Source of the DNA: Bacteroidota bacterium
Lineage (GTDB): Bacteria; Bacteroidota; Bacteroidia; Flavobacteriales; Weeksellaceae
NCBI GenBank assembly: GCA_023460855.1
Contig: JAEWOS010000033.1
Location: forward strand, 1-64,000
Reading direction: 5' to 3'
Length of the DNA: 64,000 nt
The notes beneath the pieces are model-generated. The model was not told the origin of the DNA, did no database searches, and was given only the letters and a program-made list of their open reading frames with translations. The translations under genes and the position numbers were made by a program. Shown one piece after another: positions 51,143 to 58,043 of the stretch; position 1 is the stretch's first letter, and the number at the start of each line of letters is the position of its first letter.

Positions 51143-51370
51143 CTAATTTGAACTGGCATAGGAACTGTCCGGCAAGGTGCCGTCAAATTTTTCGAAGTTT
51201 GTGAACTCTATTCCTGCATCTAACAGTAAACCTGTGGGAATTCTGTTCTTTTCAAGATTGGCAAAAATGTTCTGCAAATTATTTTCGTAAAATTCTGGTG
51301 TAGAAATTTGTGATTTGCCGAAAAAAGAAAGGAGGATTGATAATACCAAAAGATAAAGTTTGATTATCAT
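51143..51370 (-). pseudogene. 5' fragment of a larger secreted-protein gene
   Basis: 75 residues: signal peptide LYLLVLSILLSFFGKSQ, then FYENNLQNIFANLEKNRIPTGLLLDAGIEFTNFEKFDGT. This opening occurs, as I recall, at the start of much longer flavobacterial secreted proteins; here the frame stops soon after. It sits between the two lipoprotein paralogues and looks like a truncated leftover. Confidence 0.55.
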
Positions 51371-51382
51371 TGATGATTTTTT

Positions 51383-51925
51383 CTATTTAAAAAATTTTCG
51401 ATCAAAACGACCTTCTGTCACCTTGATTTGCTGCCCTGAGGAATTCTTAGCAGTAAATGAAAAAGTTCCAGAAACAATATTGTTAACTTTATCAAATCTT
51501 GTGATTTTTAGAGTTCCGTTAGGAATACCAACCTCAGTAAAATAAGTATTAGGGGAAATGTAAAAAGCAGCCCGATTTTGATTAACATCGAAAAAATTAT
51601 AAGTTTTAACAGCTAGTTCTTCAGTCGTTGTCACATTAATTTGCATTTGATTTGAAACAGGAACTCCTACTTTTCTTAAAACAATAGTAATACTATTTTC
51701 TCCGTTTACATCTTTGTAAATGGTATTGTTTCCACCTGGATTAGAATCAGGAGCTTCTATTTTTGCTACCCAAACTTTACCGTCCACCAATGCGCCGCCC
51801 GTATTCTTACCTTCCTGTGTGGCGGGAGGGAGTGTGTCCTCATCCTGGTGTCGGTCTCTGCAACTGCCCAAGAGCAGTATTGCCATTAAAAATAGAATTA
51901 AATTTTCATGATATAAAAGTGTCAA
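51383..51925 (-). CDS. Lipoprotein, paralogue B (DUF6252-like), start uncertain
   Basis: Up to 180 residues from a TTG at 51925; lipobox MAILLLGSC. Its N-terminal ~55 mature residues match paralogue A, the middle (KDVNGENSITIVLRKVG...) does not. The ATG where a start is expected is out of frame by one base: on the minus strand the sequence reads ATG AAAA TTTA, and with one more A it would read MKNLILFLMAILLLGSC. So the present sequence either uses TTG or is switched off at a short A-run. Confidence 0.65.
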   Translation of the reverse strand: MTLLYHENLILFLMAILLLGSCRDRHQDEDTLPPATQEGKNTGGALVDGKVWVAKIEAPDSNPGGNNTIYKDVNGENSITIVLRKVGVPVSNQMQINVTTTEELAVKTYNFFDVNQNRAAFYISPNTYFTEVGIPNGTLKITRFDKVNNIVSGTFSFTAKNSSGQQIKVTEGRFDRKFFK

Positions 51926-51944
51926 ATTAATCTGTCTAAAATAA

Positions 51945-52097
51945 TGCTTTTTATTACTTGAAGATATTAATTTTCAGAAATATTATATTAAAAGCTTTAA
52001 TGAATGCAGTGTTGTACAGCTAAAAACAGACAAGCATCTAACCGTTTGGCAAGAAAATATCAAAGAAGAAATATCTAAGATTATCGACGGAGAATAA
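51945..52097 (+). other. Open, coding-like fragment without a start codon
   Basis: A 50-codon frame reads ...FQKYYIKSFNECSVVQLK, then a short stretch ending TVWQENIKEEISKIIDGE before the stop. It has no ATG and is open after a stop at 51942. It looks like the 3' end of a lost gene but its length allows chance. The rest of 51926-52130 shows nothing. Confidence 0.3.
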
Positions 52098-52130
52098 CAT
52101 CATTAGAAAAATGTGGGTTCAAAAATATAT

Positions 52131-52187
52131 GCATTTAGATATATAATGATGCTATTTCAAATTATTATACGCATTTACATATAAATA
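52131..52187 (+). promoter_or_regulatory. Pair of direct repeats upstream of hipB, candidate HipB operators
   Basis: GCATTTAGATATA at 52131 and GCATTTACATATA at 52171 are a 13-bp pair with one mismatch and a period of exactly 40 bp, on one face of the helix. The second is directly upstream of the -7 element at 52190. Confidence 0.45.
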
Positions 52188-52189
52188 AC

Positions 52190-52197
52190 TATATTTG
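52190..52197 (+). promoter_or_regulatory. -7 element TATATTTG of the hipBST operon
   Basis: TATATTTG fits TAnnTTTG and would start transcription near 52202, 24 nt before hipB. Confidence 0.5.
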
Positions 52198-52225
52198 CTC
52201 ATAATAACTGTTAAAGCATATAAAA

Positions 52226-52438
52226 ATGTATCCTAACTTATCCCAGTTTATCAAAACCAAACGCAAAGAAGCCAAGCTGACGCAGCAGGAATTTGCTGAA
52301 AGGGCAGGTGTGGCACTAACGGTAGTTCGTAAAATAGAACAAGGAAAAGAAAATTTGAGTTTGTCGAAAGTCAATCAGGTGCTGTTGATGTTCGGTCATC
52401 GCCTAAATCCCGTAAACATTAAGGATATCGAAAAATGA
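52226..52438 (+). CDS. hipB: HipB-like antitoxin / XRE-family regulator
   Basis: 70 residues that are little more than a XRE helix-turn-helix: FIKTKRKEAKLTQQEFAERAGVALTVVRKIEQGKENLSLSKVNQVLLMFG. The C-terminal tail is short. As first gene of the three-gene set it would bind the operators upstream and repress the operon. It overlaps hipS by 4 bp (ATGA). Confidence 0.9.
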   Translation: MYPNLSQFIKTKRKEAKLTQQEFAERAGVALTVVRKIEQGKENLSLSKVNQVLLMFGHRLNPVNIKDIEK

Positions 52439-52767
52439 GACAAGGGAAAGTTTTTTACGGTAAAGACTTTGCAGGGATCATCACAGAAACGGATGATGGC
52501 GAATTTACTTTTACCTATGATTCTGATTATATTGAAAAATTTCCGGAACAGGAACTGATCTTTACGATACCGGTTTCCTCCAAAATTTATCGCGACAATA
52601 GGCTTTTTCCATTTTTTGATGGATTGATTCCGGAAGGCTGGTTGCTTGAAATTGCCTCTGAAAGCTGGAAAATTAATAAAAATGACCGAATGGGCCTGCT
52701 GTTGGCGTGTTGTAATAACTGCATAGGTGCAGTTAGTGTAATCCCCTTAAATAATGGTGATGAGTAA
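52435..52767 (+). CDS. hipS: HipS-like protein (HipA N-terminal subdomain 1 as a separate gene)
   Basis: 110 residues corresponding to the N-subdomain-1 that begins one-gene HipA toxins: GKVFYGKDFAGIITETDDGEFTFTYDSDYIE and FFDGLIPEGWLLEIASESWKINKNDRMGLL, ending in the GAVSVIPL segment. In the E. coli HipBST system this separate domain is the antitoxin that neutralises HipT. Its start overlaps hipB and its end overlaps hipT, so the three are translated as a coupled set. Confidence 0.85.
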   Translation: MRQGKVFYGKDFAGIITETDDGEFTFTYDSDYIEKFPEQELIFTIPVSSKIYRDNRLFPFFDGLIPEGWLLEIASESWKINKNDRMGLLLACCNNCIGAVSVIPLNNGDE

Positions 52768-53698
52768 GTGTTTATATTGCTACGAGGAAATGGTAAATGG
52801 AAAAGATTACCACCAACGATGTAGTCTGGATTTTTTCGGGACGAAAGAACCGCCAATCTTGGATTACACGATGGATGAAATGGAGGAGCTTGCCAAGAAT
52901 GTGGTTGAAAGTTCTGTAGCTGTTCCTGGCGTTCAGCCAAAATTGTCTTTGGGATTCATAAAGGATGTTCTAAGTGACAAGAATTTCGGGAGATTAACTG
53001 TGTTGGGAGCATTGGGAGGAAACTACATCTTGAAGCCGCAAAATAAAATTTTTCCCGAGATGCCAGAAAATGAGCACCTGACAATGAAAATGGCGGAAGT
53101 TTGTGGAATTTCAACGGTGCCTTCATCTTTGATTCGTCTAAAAACCGGAGAGCTTTCGTACATCACAAAAAGAGTGGACAGAACCGAAACTGGTAACAAA
53201 ATACATATGCTTGATATGTTTCAGATTCTGGAAGCATTCGACAAGTACAAAAGTTCAATGGAAAAAGTGGGGAAAGCCGTTTCGCAGCATTCTTCGAACA
53301 CTTTGCTAGATATGGTAAGGCTATTTGAAATTGTTGTTTTTTCGTTTATCACAGGTAATAACGATATGCATCTGAAGAATTTTTCATTATTGAAAATTGA
53401 TGAGAATTGGATTTTAGCTCCCGCTTATGATCTGCTGAACGTTAATCTCCATTTACCCGAAGATAAGGAGGAAAGCGCACTTACCATCATTGGAAAGAAA
53501 AGCAGCTTGATGAAAAAAGATTTCATTCAATTGGGAGAAAAATTTGGACTAAACAACAAGCAAATTGAAAATACTTTCAAGCGGTTCTTGAAGTCAGAAA
53601 AAGAAATACGTGCATTGTTGCAGAAGTCATTTTTGAGTGCTGAAAAGCAGCAAAACTATGATCAGCTTTTAAAAATAAGATTGTATCTATTAGCCTAA
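52760..53698 (+). CDS. hipT: HipT-like serine/threonine kinase toxin
   Basis: 312 residues from ATG 52760; ATG 52754 is possible. A CLYC...YHQRC segment at the N-terminus looks like a small zinc knuckle. The kinase core has the Gly-rich loop AVPGVQPKLSL, the catalytic FITGNNDMHLKNFSLL with the base Asp, and APAYDLLN with the metal Asp. In HipA and HipT a Ser at the start of the Gly-rich loop (HipA S150, S-x-x-G) is autophosphorylated; here the position is Ala (A-V-P-G). Known HipT targets a tRNA synthetase. Kinase residues are intact, so the toxin is probably active. Confidence 0.85.
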   Translation: MSKCLYCYEEMVNGKDYHQRCSLDFFGTKEPPILDYTMDEMEELAKNVVESSVAVPGVQPKLSLGFIKDVLSDKNFGRLTVLGALGGNYILKPQNKIFPEMPENEHLTMKMAEVCGISTVPSSLIRLKTGELSYITKRVDRTETGNKIHMLDMFQILEAFDKYKSSMEKVGKAVSQHSSNTLLDMVRLFEIVVFSFITGNNDMHLKNFSLLKIDENWILAPAYDLLNVNLHLPEDKEESALTIIGKKSSLMKKDFIQLGEKFGLNNKQIENTFKRFLKSEKEIRALLQKSFLSAEKQQNYDQLLKIRLYLLA

Positions 53699-54112
53699 GT
53701 TTAAGCTGACTCCGATTGCAGAGTTTTTATCAGAACATTATCATCAAGATTACTGAATTTCATCATTTTGTTCTGCATAAGTCTGCTAATAATTCCGTTT
53801 CAGTTTGTACTAAATTTGTACTATCGAAATATATTACCTTCAGTTTATAGCCGGTATTCCCTTTTCTGATGCTGAAGAACCGTTTTCTCTGCCATCTATA
53901 CTTTAAGAATAAAAAAAAGAAAGTAAAGGTCTTATGGAAGTAAAATGCGCCGACAATATCAAGCCGTATACGGTTTTTCAGAAAAAGTTTTGTGGCGCTA
54001 GTATTTAGCCCCAAAATTTCTCTCAAAAAAAATATTGCACCGCATTTTCCTTCCACAAGGGAGGAGCACTTTCTTTTTTTCCTTTAAATAATTTTTTGAA
54101 AACCAAATTTTC
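53699..54112. other. Intergenic tail of the element, no gene seen
   Basis: A/T-rich, with no repeat or RNA that I can name. A 97-codon frame on the minus strand (53763-54056) has low-complexity Phe/Lys content and no homologous look, and is not called. Confidence 0.5.
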
Positions 54113-54250
54113 TATCTTTGTACAGATAAGATTTGAGAAAATCTGTTGATTTCAATTGGTAGAATATTCGGTCACCTTGAAAATTTCCCTTTCAAAAACC
54201 TCCTGTTAATAGGCGTTGCGAAAGAAAAATTATATTCCTGGAGAAACCAC
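54113..54250 (+). pseudogene. Promoter-plus-tRNA-Phe-like vestige at the right end of the element
   Basis: A -7 element TATCTTTG (54113-54120) is followed, at the same distance as at the real tRNA-Phe, by parts that follow the tRNA order: TTGGTAGA (54154-54161), CGG, TGAAAAT, CCCT, and the exact 3' end ATTCCTGGAGAAACCAC (54234-54250). About 39 bp are inserted compared with the tRNA. Not a functional tRNA. Confidence 0.45.
54234..54250 (+). repeat. attR: 17-bp direct repeat
   Basis: ATTCCTGGAGAAACCAC, identical to 48212-48228. It is the right boundary of the integrative remnant; the original tRNA terminator follows at 54257. Confidence 0.9.
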
Positions 54251-54256
54251 TTTTTA

Positions 54257-54299
54257 AAACCGTAACACGCTGAAATATCGCAAGTTGCGGTTTTTTTTT
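54257..54299 (+). terminator. Terminator beyond attR (probably the original tRNA-Phe terminator)
   Basis: Stem AAACCGTAAC / GTTGCGGTTT with a T-run. Before integration it lay directly after the tRNA. Confidence 0.75.
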
Positions 54300-54466
54300 G
54301 TTTAAGGATCTTCCCAACCGATCTCCCAAAAATTTTTATGAAAAAGGAACCAATTACTCACTGTGCTCATTTCATTTTTAATCAAGTAAAAATTAAGAAT
54401 TGTACAAAACACCGATGTAGTATTATCATATTTTCCGTAACTTCACCTTAATACATTTCAAAACCC

Positions 54467-54799
54467 ATGAAAAAAACACTGATACTTTTGTTCATCATCG
54501 CTTTTTCGCTGGCTTTTTCGCAGAAAGTTTTTTCTGTGCAGTACGAAAATCAGGCGGAAGTGAAGGTTTTTGTGGTGAAGTATGAGAATCAGGCTGACCT
54601 GAAAGTTTATAAGGTGAAGTACGAAAATCAGGCAGATGATAATGACGGTAAATGGTTCTTTACCAATTATGAAAATCAGGCTGAGAAGAAGATTTATTTT
54701 GTAAAATATGAAAACCAGGCCGACCTGAAAGTGTTCTTTGTGCGTTACGAAAATCAGGCTGGCTGGCAAAACAAAAGCAAGCAGCATTTGCTTTACTGA
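54467..54799 (+). CDS. Small secreted protein with six YENQA repeats (DUF6150-like)
   Basis: 110 residues with a signal peptide (KKTLILLFIIAFSLAFSQ), then six copies of a ~13-residue unit, such as KVFVVKYENQADL, KVYKVKYENQADD and KIYFVKYENQADL, with an aromatic and basic character that suggests stacked beta strands. Such V/K-Y-x-N-Q-A repeats occur in short proteins called DUF6150; no function is known. Likely periplasmic or surface. The minus strand is also open through the repeat, which is a side effect. Confidence 0.8.
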   Translation: MKKTLILLFIIAFSLAFSQKVFSVQYENQAEVKVFVVKYENQADLKVYKVKYENQADDNDGKWFFTNYENQAEKKIYFVKYENQADLKVFFVRYENQAGWQNKSKQHLLY

Positions 54800-54865
54800 C
54801 AGCAATTTTTATTTTAGGATCAAAATGTGATTCCTGATTTAAAACAGTGAGCTGCCGGAATTTCG

Positions 54866-54873
54866 TAATTTCG
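54866..54873 (+). promoter_or_regulatory. -7-like element TAATTTCG before the SRAP gene
   Basis: TAATTTCG departs by one base from TAnnTTTG and ends 5 nt before ATG 54879, so a leaderless or nearly leaderless mRNA is possible. Confidence 0.4.
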
Positions 54874-54878
54874 TTTCT

Positions 54879-55526
54879 ATGTGCAATTACATCTCACTTT
54901 TGTCCGAAGTTCAGGAACTCGAAGAATATTTCGGAGCTGAATATCAGGGCCGTCCTTATCACCGCGATTTCAGGATAAATGGTTTCGGAAATCCGCAGAT
55001 TCCTGTGATTCTTGATGAAAACCCGTCGGAAATTGTTCCTGCGCAATGGGGATTTATTCCATCCTGGGCAAAAGACAGAACAATTGAGAAGAAAACGCTG
55101 AATGCCAGAATGGAAGAGGTTGATGAAAAACCTGCGTACCGGAATTCGGTCAACAACCGTTGTCTTATTATCGTAAACGCCTTCCACGAATGGAAATGGC
55201 TCGATTCCAAAGGAAAGCAAAAGGATAATTACCTGATTAAAATAAAGAATCAGCCACTTTTTGCGCTTGGAGGACTGTACAATTTCTGGAAGGACCAGGC
55301 TACAAATGAACAATTCCTGACCTGTACGGTCGGCACAACTTCGGCGAACGATCTGATGTCAGACATTCACAATACTAAACAGAGAATGCCGGTGGTGCTC
55401 AATAAAAATATTCAGTTTCGGTGGCTTGATGAGGTTCCGGTGGAACATTTTTGCTTCCCGCAATATGATCCGGAACTCGAAGCAGAGAATCTGACCGGAC
55501 TCGAAAATCTGCACACGCTTTTTTAA
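54879..55526 (+). CDS. SOS-response-associated peptidase (SRAP/HMCES/YedK)
   Basis: 215 residues. Met-Cys start: Cys2 is the residue that forms a thiazolidine with abasic sites in single-stranded DNA. The other active-site parts are the Asn in LNARMEE, the Glu in AFHEWKW and the His in IHNTKQRMPVVL. The function is protection of abasic sites at stalled forks; named YedK in E. coli. Full length and intact, monocistronic. The start is fixed by the Met-Cys rule. Confidence 0.93.
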   Translation: MCNYISLLSEVQELEEYFGAEYQGRPYHRDFRINGFGNPQIPVILDENPSEIVPAQWGFIPSWAKDRTIEKKTLNARMEEVDEKPAYRNSVNNRCLIIVNAFHEWKWLDSKGKQKDNYLIKIKNQPLFALGGLYNFWKDQATNEQFLTCTVGTTSANDLMSDIHNTKQRMPVVLNKNIQFRWLDEVPVEHFCFPQYDPELEAENLTGLENLHTLF

Positions 55527-55611
55527 ACCGTTCTCATTCGTTTTCACTTTTCTGAAGAATATCCTGAAACACAACAGGCAAATTCTATAATTCTATCAGA
55601 GTGATTAGCGG

Positions 55612-55619
55612 TAATTTTG
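55612..55619 (+). promoter_or_regulatory. -7 element TAATTTTG before the PPOX-family gene
   Basis: TAATTTTG, predicted start near 55624, 28 nt before ATG 55652. Confidence 0.5.
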
Positions 55620-55651
55620 AGAAATACAATACCAATTCTTAACTGAACATT

Positions 55652-56071
55652 ATGAAAAAAGTTTCTCTGAAAGAAGTTGCCAAAATTATGAAGGACCTCG
55701 ATTTTTGTATGATGGTAACCAAAGACGGTCGCAACACACTGCATTCAAGACCGATGAGCAACAACGGCAAAGTGGATTACGACGGCGATTCCTGGTTTTT
55801 TGCTGATCAGAAATCAAATAAAGTTAAACAGATCGAATCCAACGAAATGGTTTCGCTAATTTTTCAGACGGAACAAATGACTTTTGTCGATTGTTACGGA
55901 GAAGCCTCAATACTAACGAATAAAAATCTGATTCGTGAAAAATGGGTTTCCGGTTTGGAACAGTGGTTTCCTGACGGTCCGGAAACCGAAGGTGTCTGCC
56001 TGATCAGGGTTTCTGCACACAGAGTTCAGTTCTGGGGAAAAAGCGGAGACGGCGAATACCGTAAAGATTAA
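55652..56071 (+). CDS. Pyridoxamine 5'-phosphate oxidase-family protein (general stress protein 26-like)
   Basis: 139 residues forming one split beta-barrel: DFCMMVTKDGRNTLHSRPMSNNGKVDYDGDSWFFADQKSNKVKQI is the flavin-binding half of the group. These are probably FMN- or F420-type flavin-binding proteins induced by stress, not true PdxH. Seventeen bp separate it from the SDR gene, so both are likely in one unit. Confidence 0.88.
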   Translation: MKKVSLKEVAKIMKDLDFCMMVTKDGRNTLHSRPMSNNGKVDYDGDSWFFADQKSNKVKQIESNEMVSLIFQTEQMTFVDCYGEASILTNKNLIREKWVSGLEQWFPDGPETEGVCLIRVSAHRVQFWGKSGDGEYRKD

Positions 56072-56088
56072 AATTTAGAATAAAAAAG

Positions 56089-57123
56089 ATGAATACGATA
56101 CATACAACTCCCGGATTTCCGGACGAGCATACAGCAACAGAAGAATTTGAAATTCCTGAAACAACAACTTTGCGTGGAAAAACCGTTGTGATTACCGGTG
56201 GTTCCAGTGGAGTAGGACGCGCAGTCGCGGAAGCATTTGCACTGGAAGGATGCACGATAGTGATTGGCGCAAGAGGAAAGCAAGGTCTGGACGAAACGGT
56301 GGCTTTGTGCCGTTCGCTGGAAGTTCCGGCGTTGGGCGTGGAAACAGATGTGTCGGATTTCGATCAGGTACAGAATCTTGCAGAACAGGCAATGCAGTTC
56401 AACGGCCGCATCGATATCTGGGTAAATAATGCCGGCGTGATGGCGAGTGGAAAATTCGAAGAAATTCCTGTTGATGTGAGCCATCAGGTAATAAAAACGA
56501 ATCTTTTCGGATATCTGCATGGTGCTTATGCTGCAATTCCAGTTTTCAAGAATCAGAATGAAGGAATACTCATCAATAATATTTCGATTGGTGCGTTTAT
56601 GCCGGCTCCGTACAGTGCTGCGTACTCCGCTTCCAAAACGGGAATAAAAGGAATGATGGACTGTATTCAGGGAGAAATTTCCAATTTTCCGCATATCCAC
56701 ATCTGTAATATTTATCCGCAGATTCAGCGTTCTACCGGAAATATGCATTCCGCAAAATATTCGGGACTGGATTTTAAAATTCCGCCTTTTGCCGCTGATC
56801 CGAGAGATACCGCACAGGAATTTGTAAAACTGGCAAAAAATCCGAAGAAGGACTGGTTTCCTGACCTAACTTCACGCCTGATTAAAGGGGTTTACACGAT
56901 GTTTCCTAAAGCCGTGATCAATTCCGCTTCAGCCGGAATGCGGATGATGATGAATCTTAAAAATGCACCGTCCGACAACGGTAACGTGCTCAGTTCCTCC
57001 GACGAACCACACCGGATTTATGGCGAAACGATGCTTCCGGTGCCGTCGCGAAATGTGAAGATGGCTTTCGGAGCAGGACTGCTGCTCGGTCTGGCGTATA
57101 TGTTTACGGGAAGCAAAAAATAA
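56089..57123 (+). CDS. SDR-family oxidoreductase
   Basis: 344 residues of the classical short-chain dehydrogenase type: cofactor motif TGGSSGVG (36-43), NNAGVM, and catalytic YSASKTGIKG with Tyr and Lys, plus Ser in INNISIGAFM. A ~30-residue N-terminal extension and a C-terminal part (KGVYTMFPKAVINSASAG...) with a final hydrophobic segment (KMAFGAGLLLGLAYMF) may anchor it to the membrane. Substrate unknown. Possibly co-expressed with the stress-type PPOX protein before it. Confidence 0.92.
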   Translation: MNTIHTTPGFPDEHTATEEFEIPETTTLRGKTVVITGGSSGVGRAVAEAFALEGCTIVIGARGKQGLDETVALCRSLEVPALGVETDVSDFDQVQNLAEQAMQFNGRIDIWVNNAGVMASGKFEEIPVDVSHQVIKTNLFGYLHGAYAAIPVFKNQNEGILINNISIGAFMPAPYSAAYSASKTGIKGMMDCIQGEISNFPHIHICNIYPQIQRSTGNMHSAKYSGLDFKIPPFAADPRDTAQEFVKLAKNPKKDWFPDLTSRLIKGVYTMFPKAVINSASAGMRMMMNLKNAPSDNGNVLSSSDEPHRIYGETMLPVPSRNVKMAFGAGLLLGLAYMFTGSKK

Positions 57124-57176
57124 TACTTCTTTATTATAGTATTCTCAGCTAAAAATTTGAGCAGGAGAAAAAAGAA

Positions 57177-57210
57177 AAACCACTTACAGCAATACGCTGC
57201 AGGTGGTTTT
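57177..57210. terminator. Bidirectional terminator
   Basis: AACCACTTACAGC / GCTGCAGGTGGTT around loop AATAC, between convergent genes, with A-rich and T-rich flanks. Confidence 0.85.
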
Positions 57211-57284
57211 CGGTTTATTCAGATCCTTTAGTTGATTATCCTTATCTAAATAACTGGCTCAGGGAATCAGTATTAAAAAGGAAA

Positions 57285-57935
57285 TTATTTCATGACCTGT
57301 TCGAGCATATATTTCGCTTCTTCTCTTCCCCAGTTAGGATGCAGCGAAGATTCAGGCTTGTACGATTCGAACTGTTTTACAGCTTTTTCCACCAGCTCTC
57401 TCCCTTTTTCCTTGCTTCCGCCGAACTGCTCCGGTGTGAAATAGGTGTCTTCACCTCTTAATAATGAAATCCGCGGATTATCCGGATCCAATCCTTCCGC
57501 TTTTGCTAAAGCTTCCATAGCTGCAGCGCCTTCAGTCATAAAGCGGGTCATCGGATTAACCATCATTCTGAGTGAATGAATCATTTTTTTCAGAATCAGA
57601 TTCTCGGAATTCAGTCCGCCAAGTTCAATCGATTTATCGAGATTTTTTTGAGCGTTGTCAGCAATCTGATCCAGCTCATCTGTTTTACCGGAAGTCATCT
57701 GCATTCTGCCTTTTTGTACCGTAGTCAGTGCTGCATAATAATACGGCAGCCATTTGTTTTGTTCTTTATCCGCAATCCTGAGGAAATCATTGCTCAGCGC
57801 AGTGTAATCTTCCATGGAATGCGTTCCTTCCATTTTCGCAATTTTCTCTGCCATTACCTTGTCATAGGTGTTTGTCTGCGCAAAGGAAAGCAGGCTGAAA
57901 AAAAGGAGTGCAAATCCCAGAGTTAATTTTTTCAT
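57285..57935 (-). CDS. Secreted helical-repeat protein (TPR-like)
   Basis: 216 residues. Signal peptide KKLTLGFALLFFSLLSFAQ; the rest is all-helical with TPR-like spacing (KWLPYYYAALTTVQKGRM, NLDKSIELGGLNSENLILKKMIHSLRMM, ALAKAEGLDPDNPRISLLRG), ending in TPEQFGGSKEKGRELVEKAV, a segment I recall from this family beside TonB-dependent receptors. Periplasmic. Own promoter at 57967-57974; the receptor gene lies 108 bp upstream. Confidence 0.8.
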   Translation of the reverse strand: MKKLTLGFALLFFSLLSFAQTNTYDKVMAEKIAKMEGTHSMEDYTALSNDFLRIADKEQNKWLPYYYAALTTVQKGRMQMTSGKTDELDQIADNAQKNLDKSIELGGLNSENLILKKMIHSLRMMVNPMTRFMTEGAAAMEALAKAEGLDPDNPRISLLRGEDTYFTPEQFGGSKEKGRELVEKAVKQFESYKPESSLHPNWGREEAKYMLEQVMK

Positions 57936-57966
57936 ATTAAATATTTTATGGTGTTCATAATATGGT

Positions 57967-57974
57967 CAAAGATA
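57967..57974 (-). promoter_or_regulatory. -7 element TATCTTTG for the TPR-like gene
   Basis: CAAAGATA on plus; predicted start near 57962, 27 nt before the ATG. Confidence 0.5.
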
Positions 57975-58043
57975 TGATGAAAATGATTACCGGACGAAAA
58001 AAGAATTTTTAGGGATTGTTTTCTGCTGATAAGTGATGTTTTT

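Larger units (their letters stand above)
48229..54250 (+). mobile_element. Remnant of an integrative element inserted in tRNA-Phe (about 6.0 kb)
   Basis: Bounded by 17-bp repeats attL (48212-48228) and attR (54234-54250). The integrase next to attL (48477) is truncated and lacks its catalytic domain. Contents: an IS3-like remnant, two lipoprotein paralogues with a gene fragment between them, a short open fragment (51945-52097) and the HipB-HipS-HipT genes. No conjugation, replication or phage structural genes remain. It can no longer excise by its own integrase. Confidence 0.85.

Noticed and set aside
53763..54056. 97-codon minus-strand frame near the right end of the element
   Set aside because: Phe/Lys-rich translation of A/T-rich DNA with no promoter or recognisable motif.
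54458..54805. Open frame on the minus strand opposite the YENQA protein
   Set aside because: Also repetitive only because the plus-strand repeat is; it lacks a believable secretion signal of its own and starts and ends at the bounds of the repeat gene.
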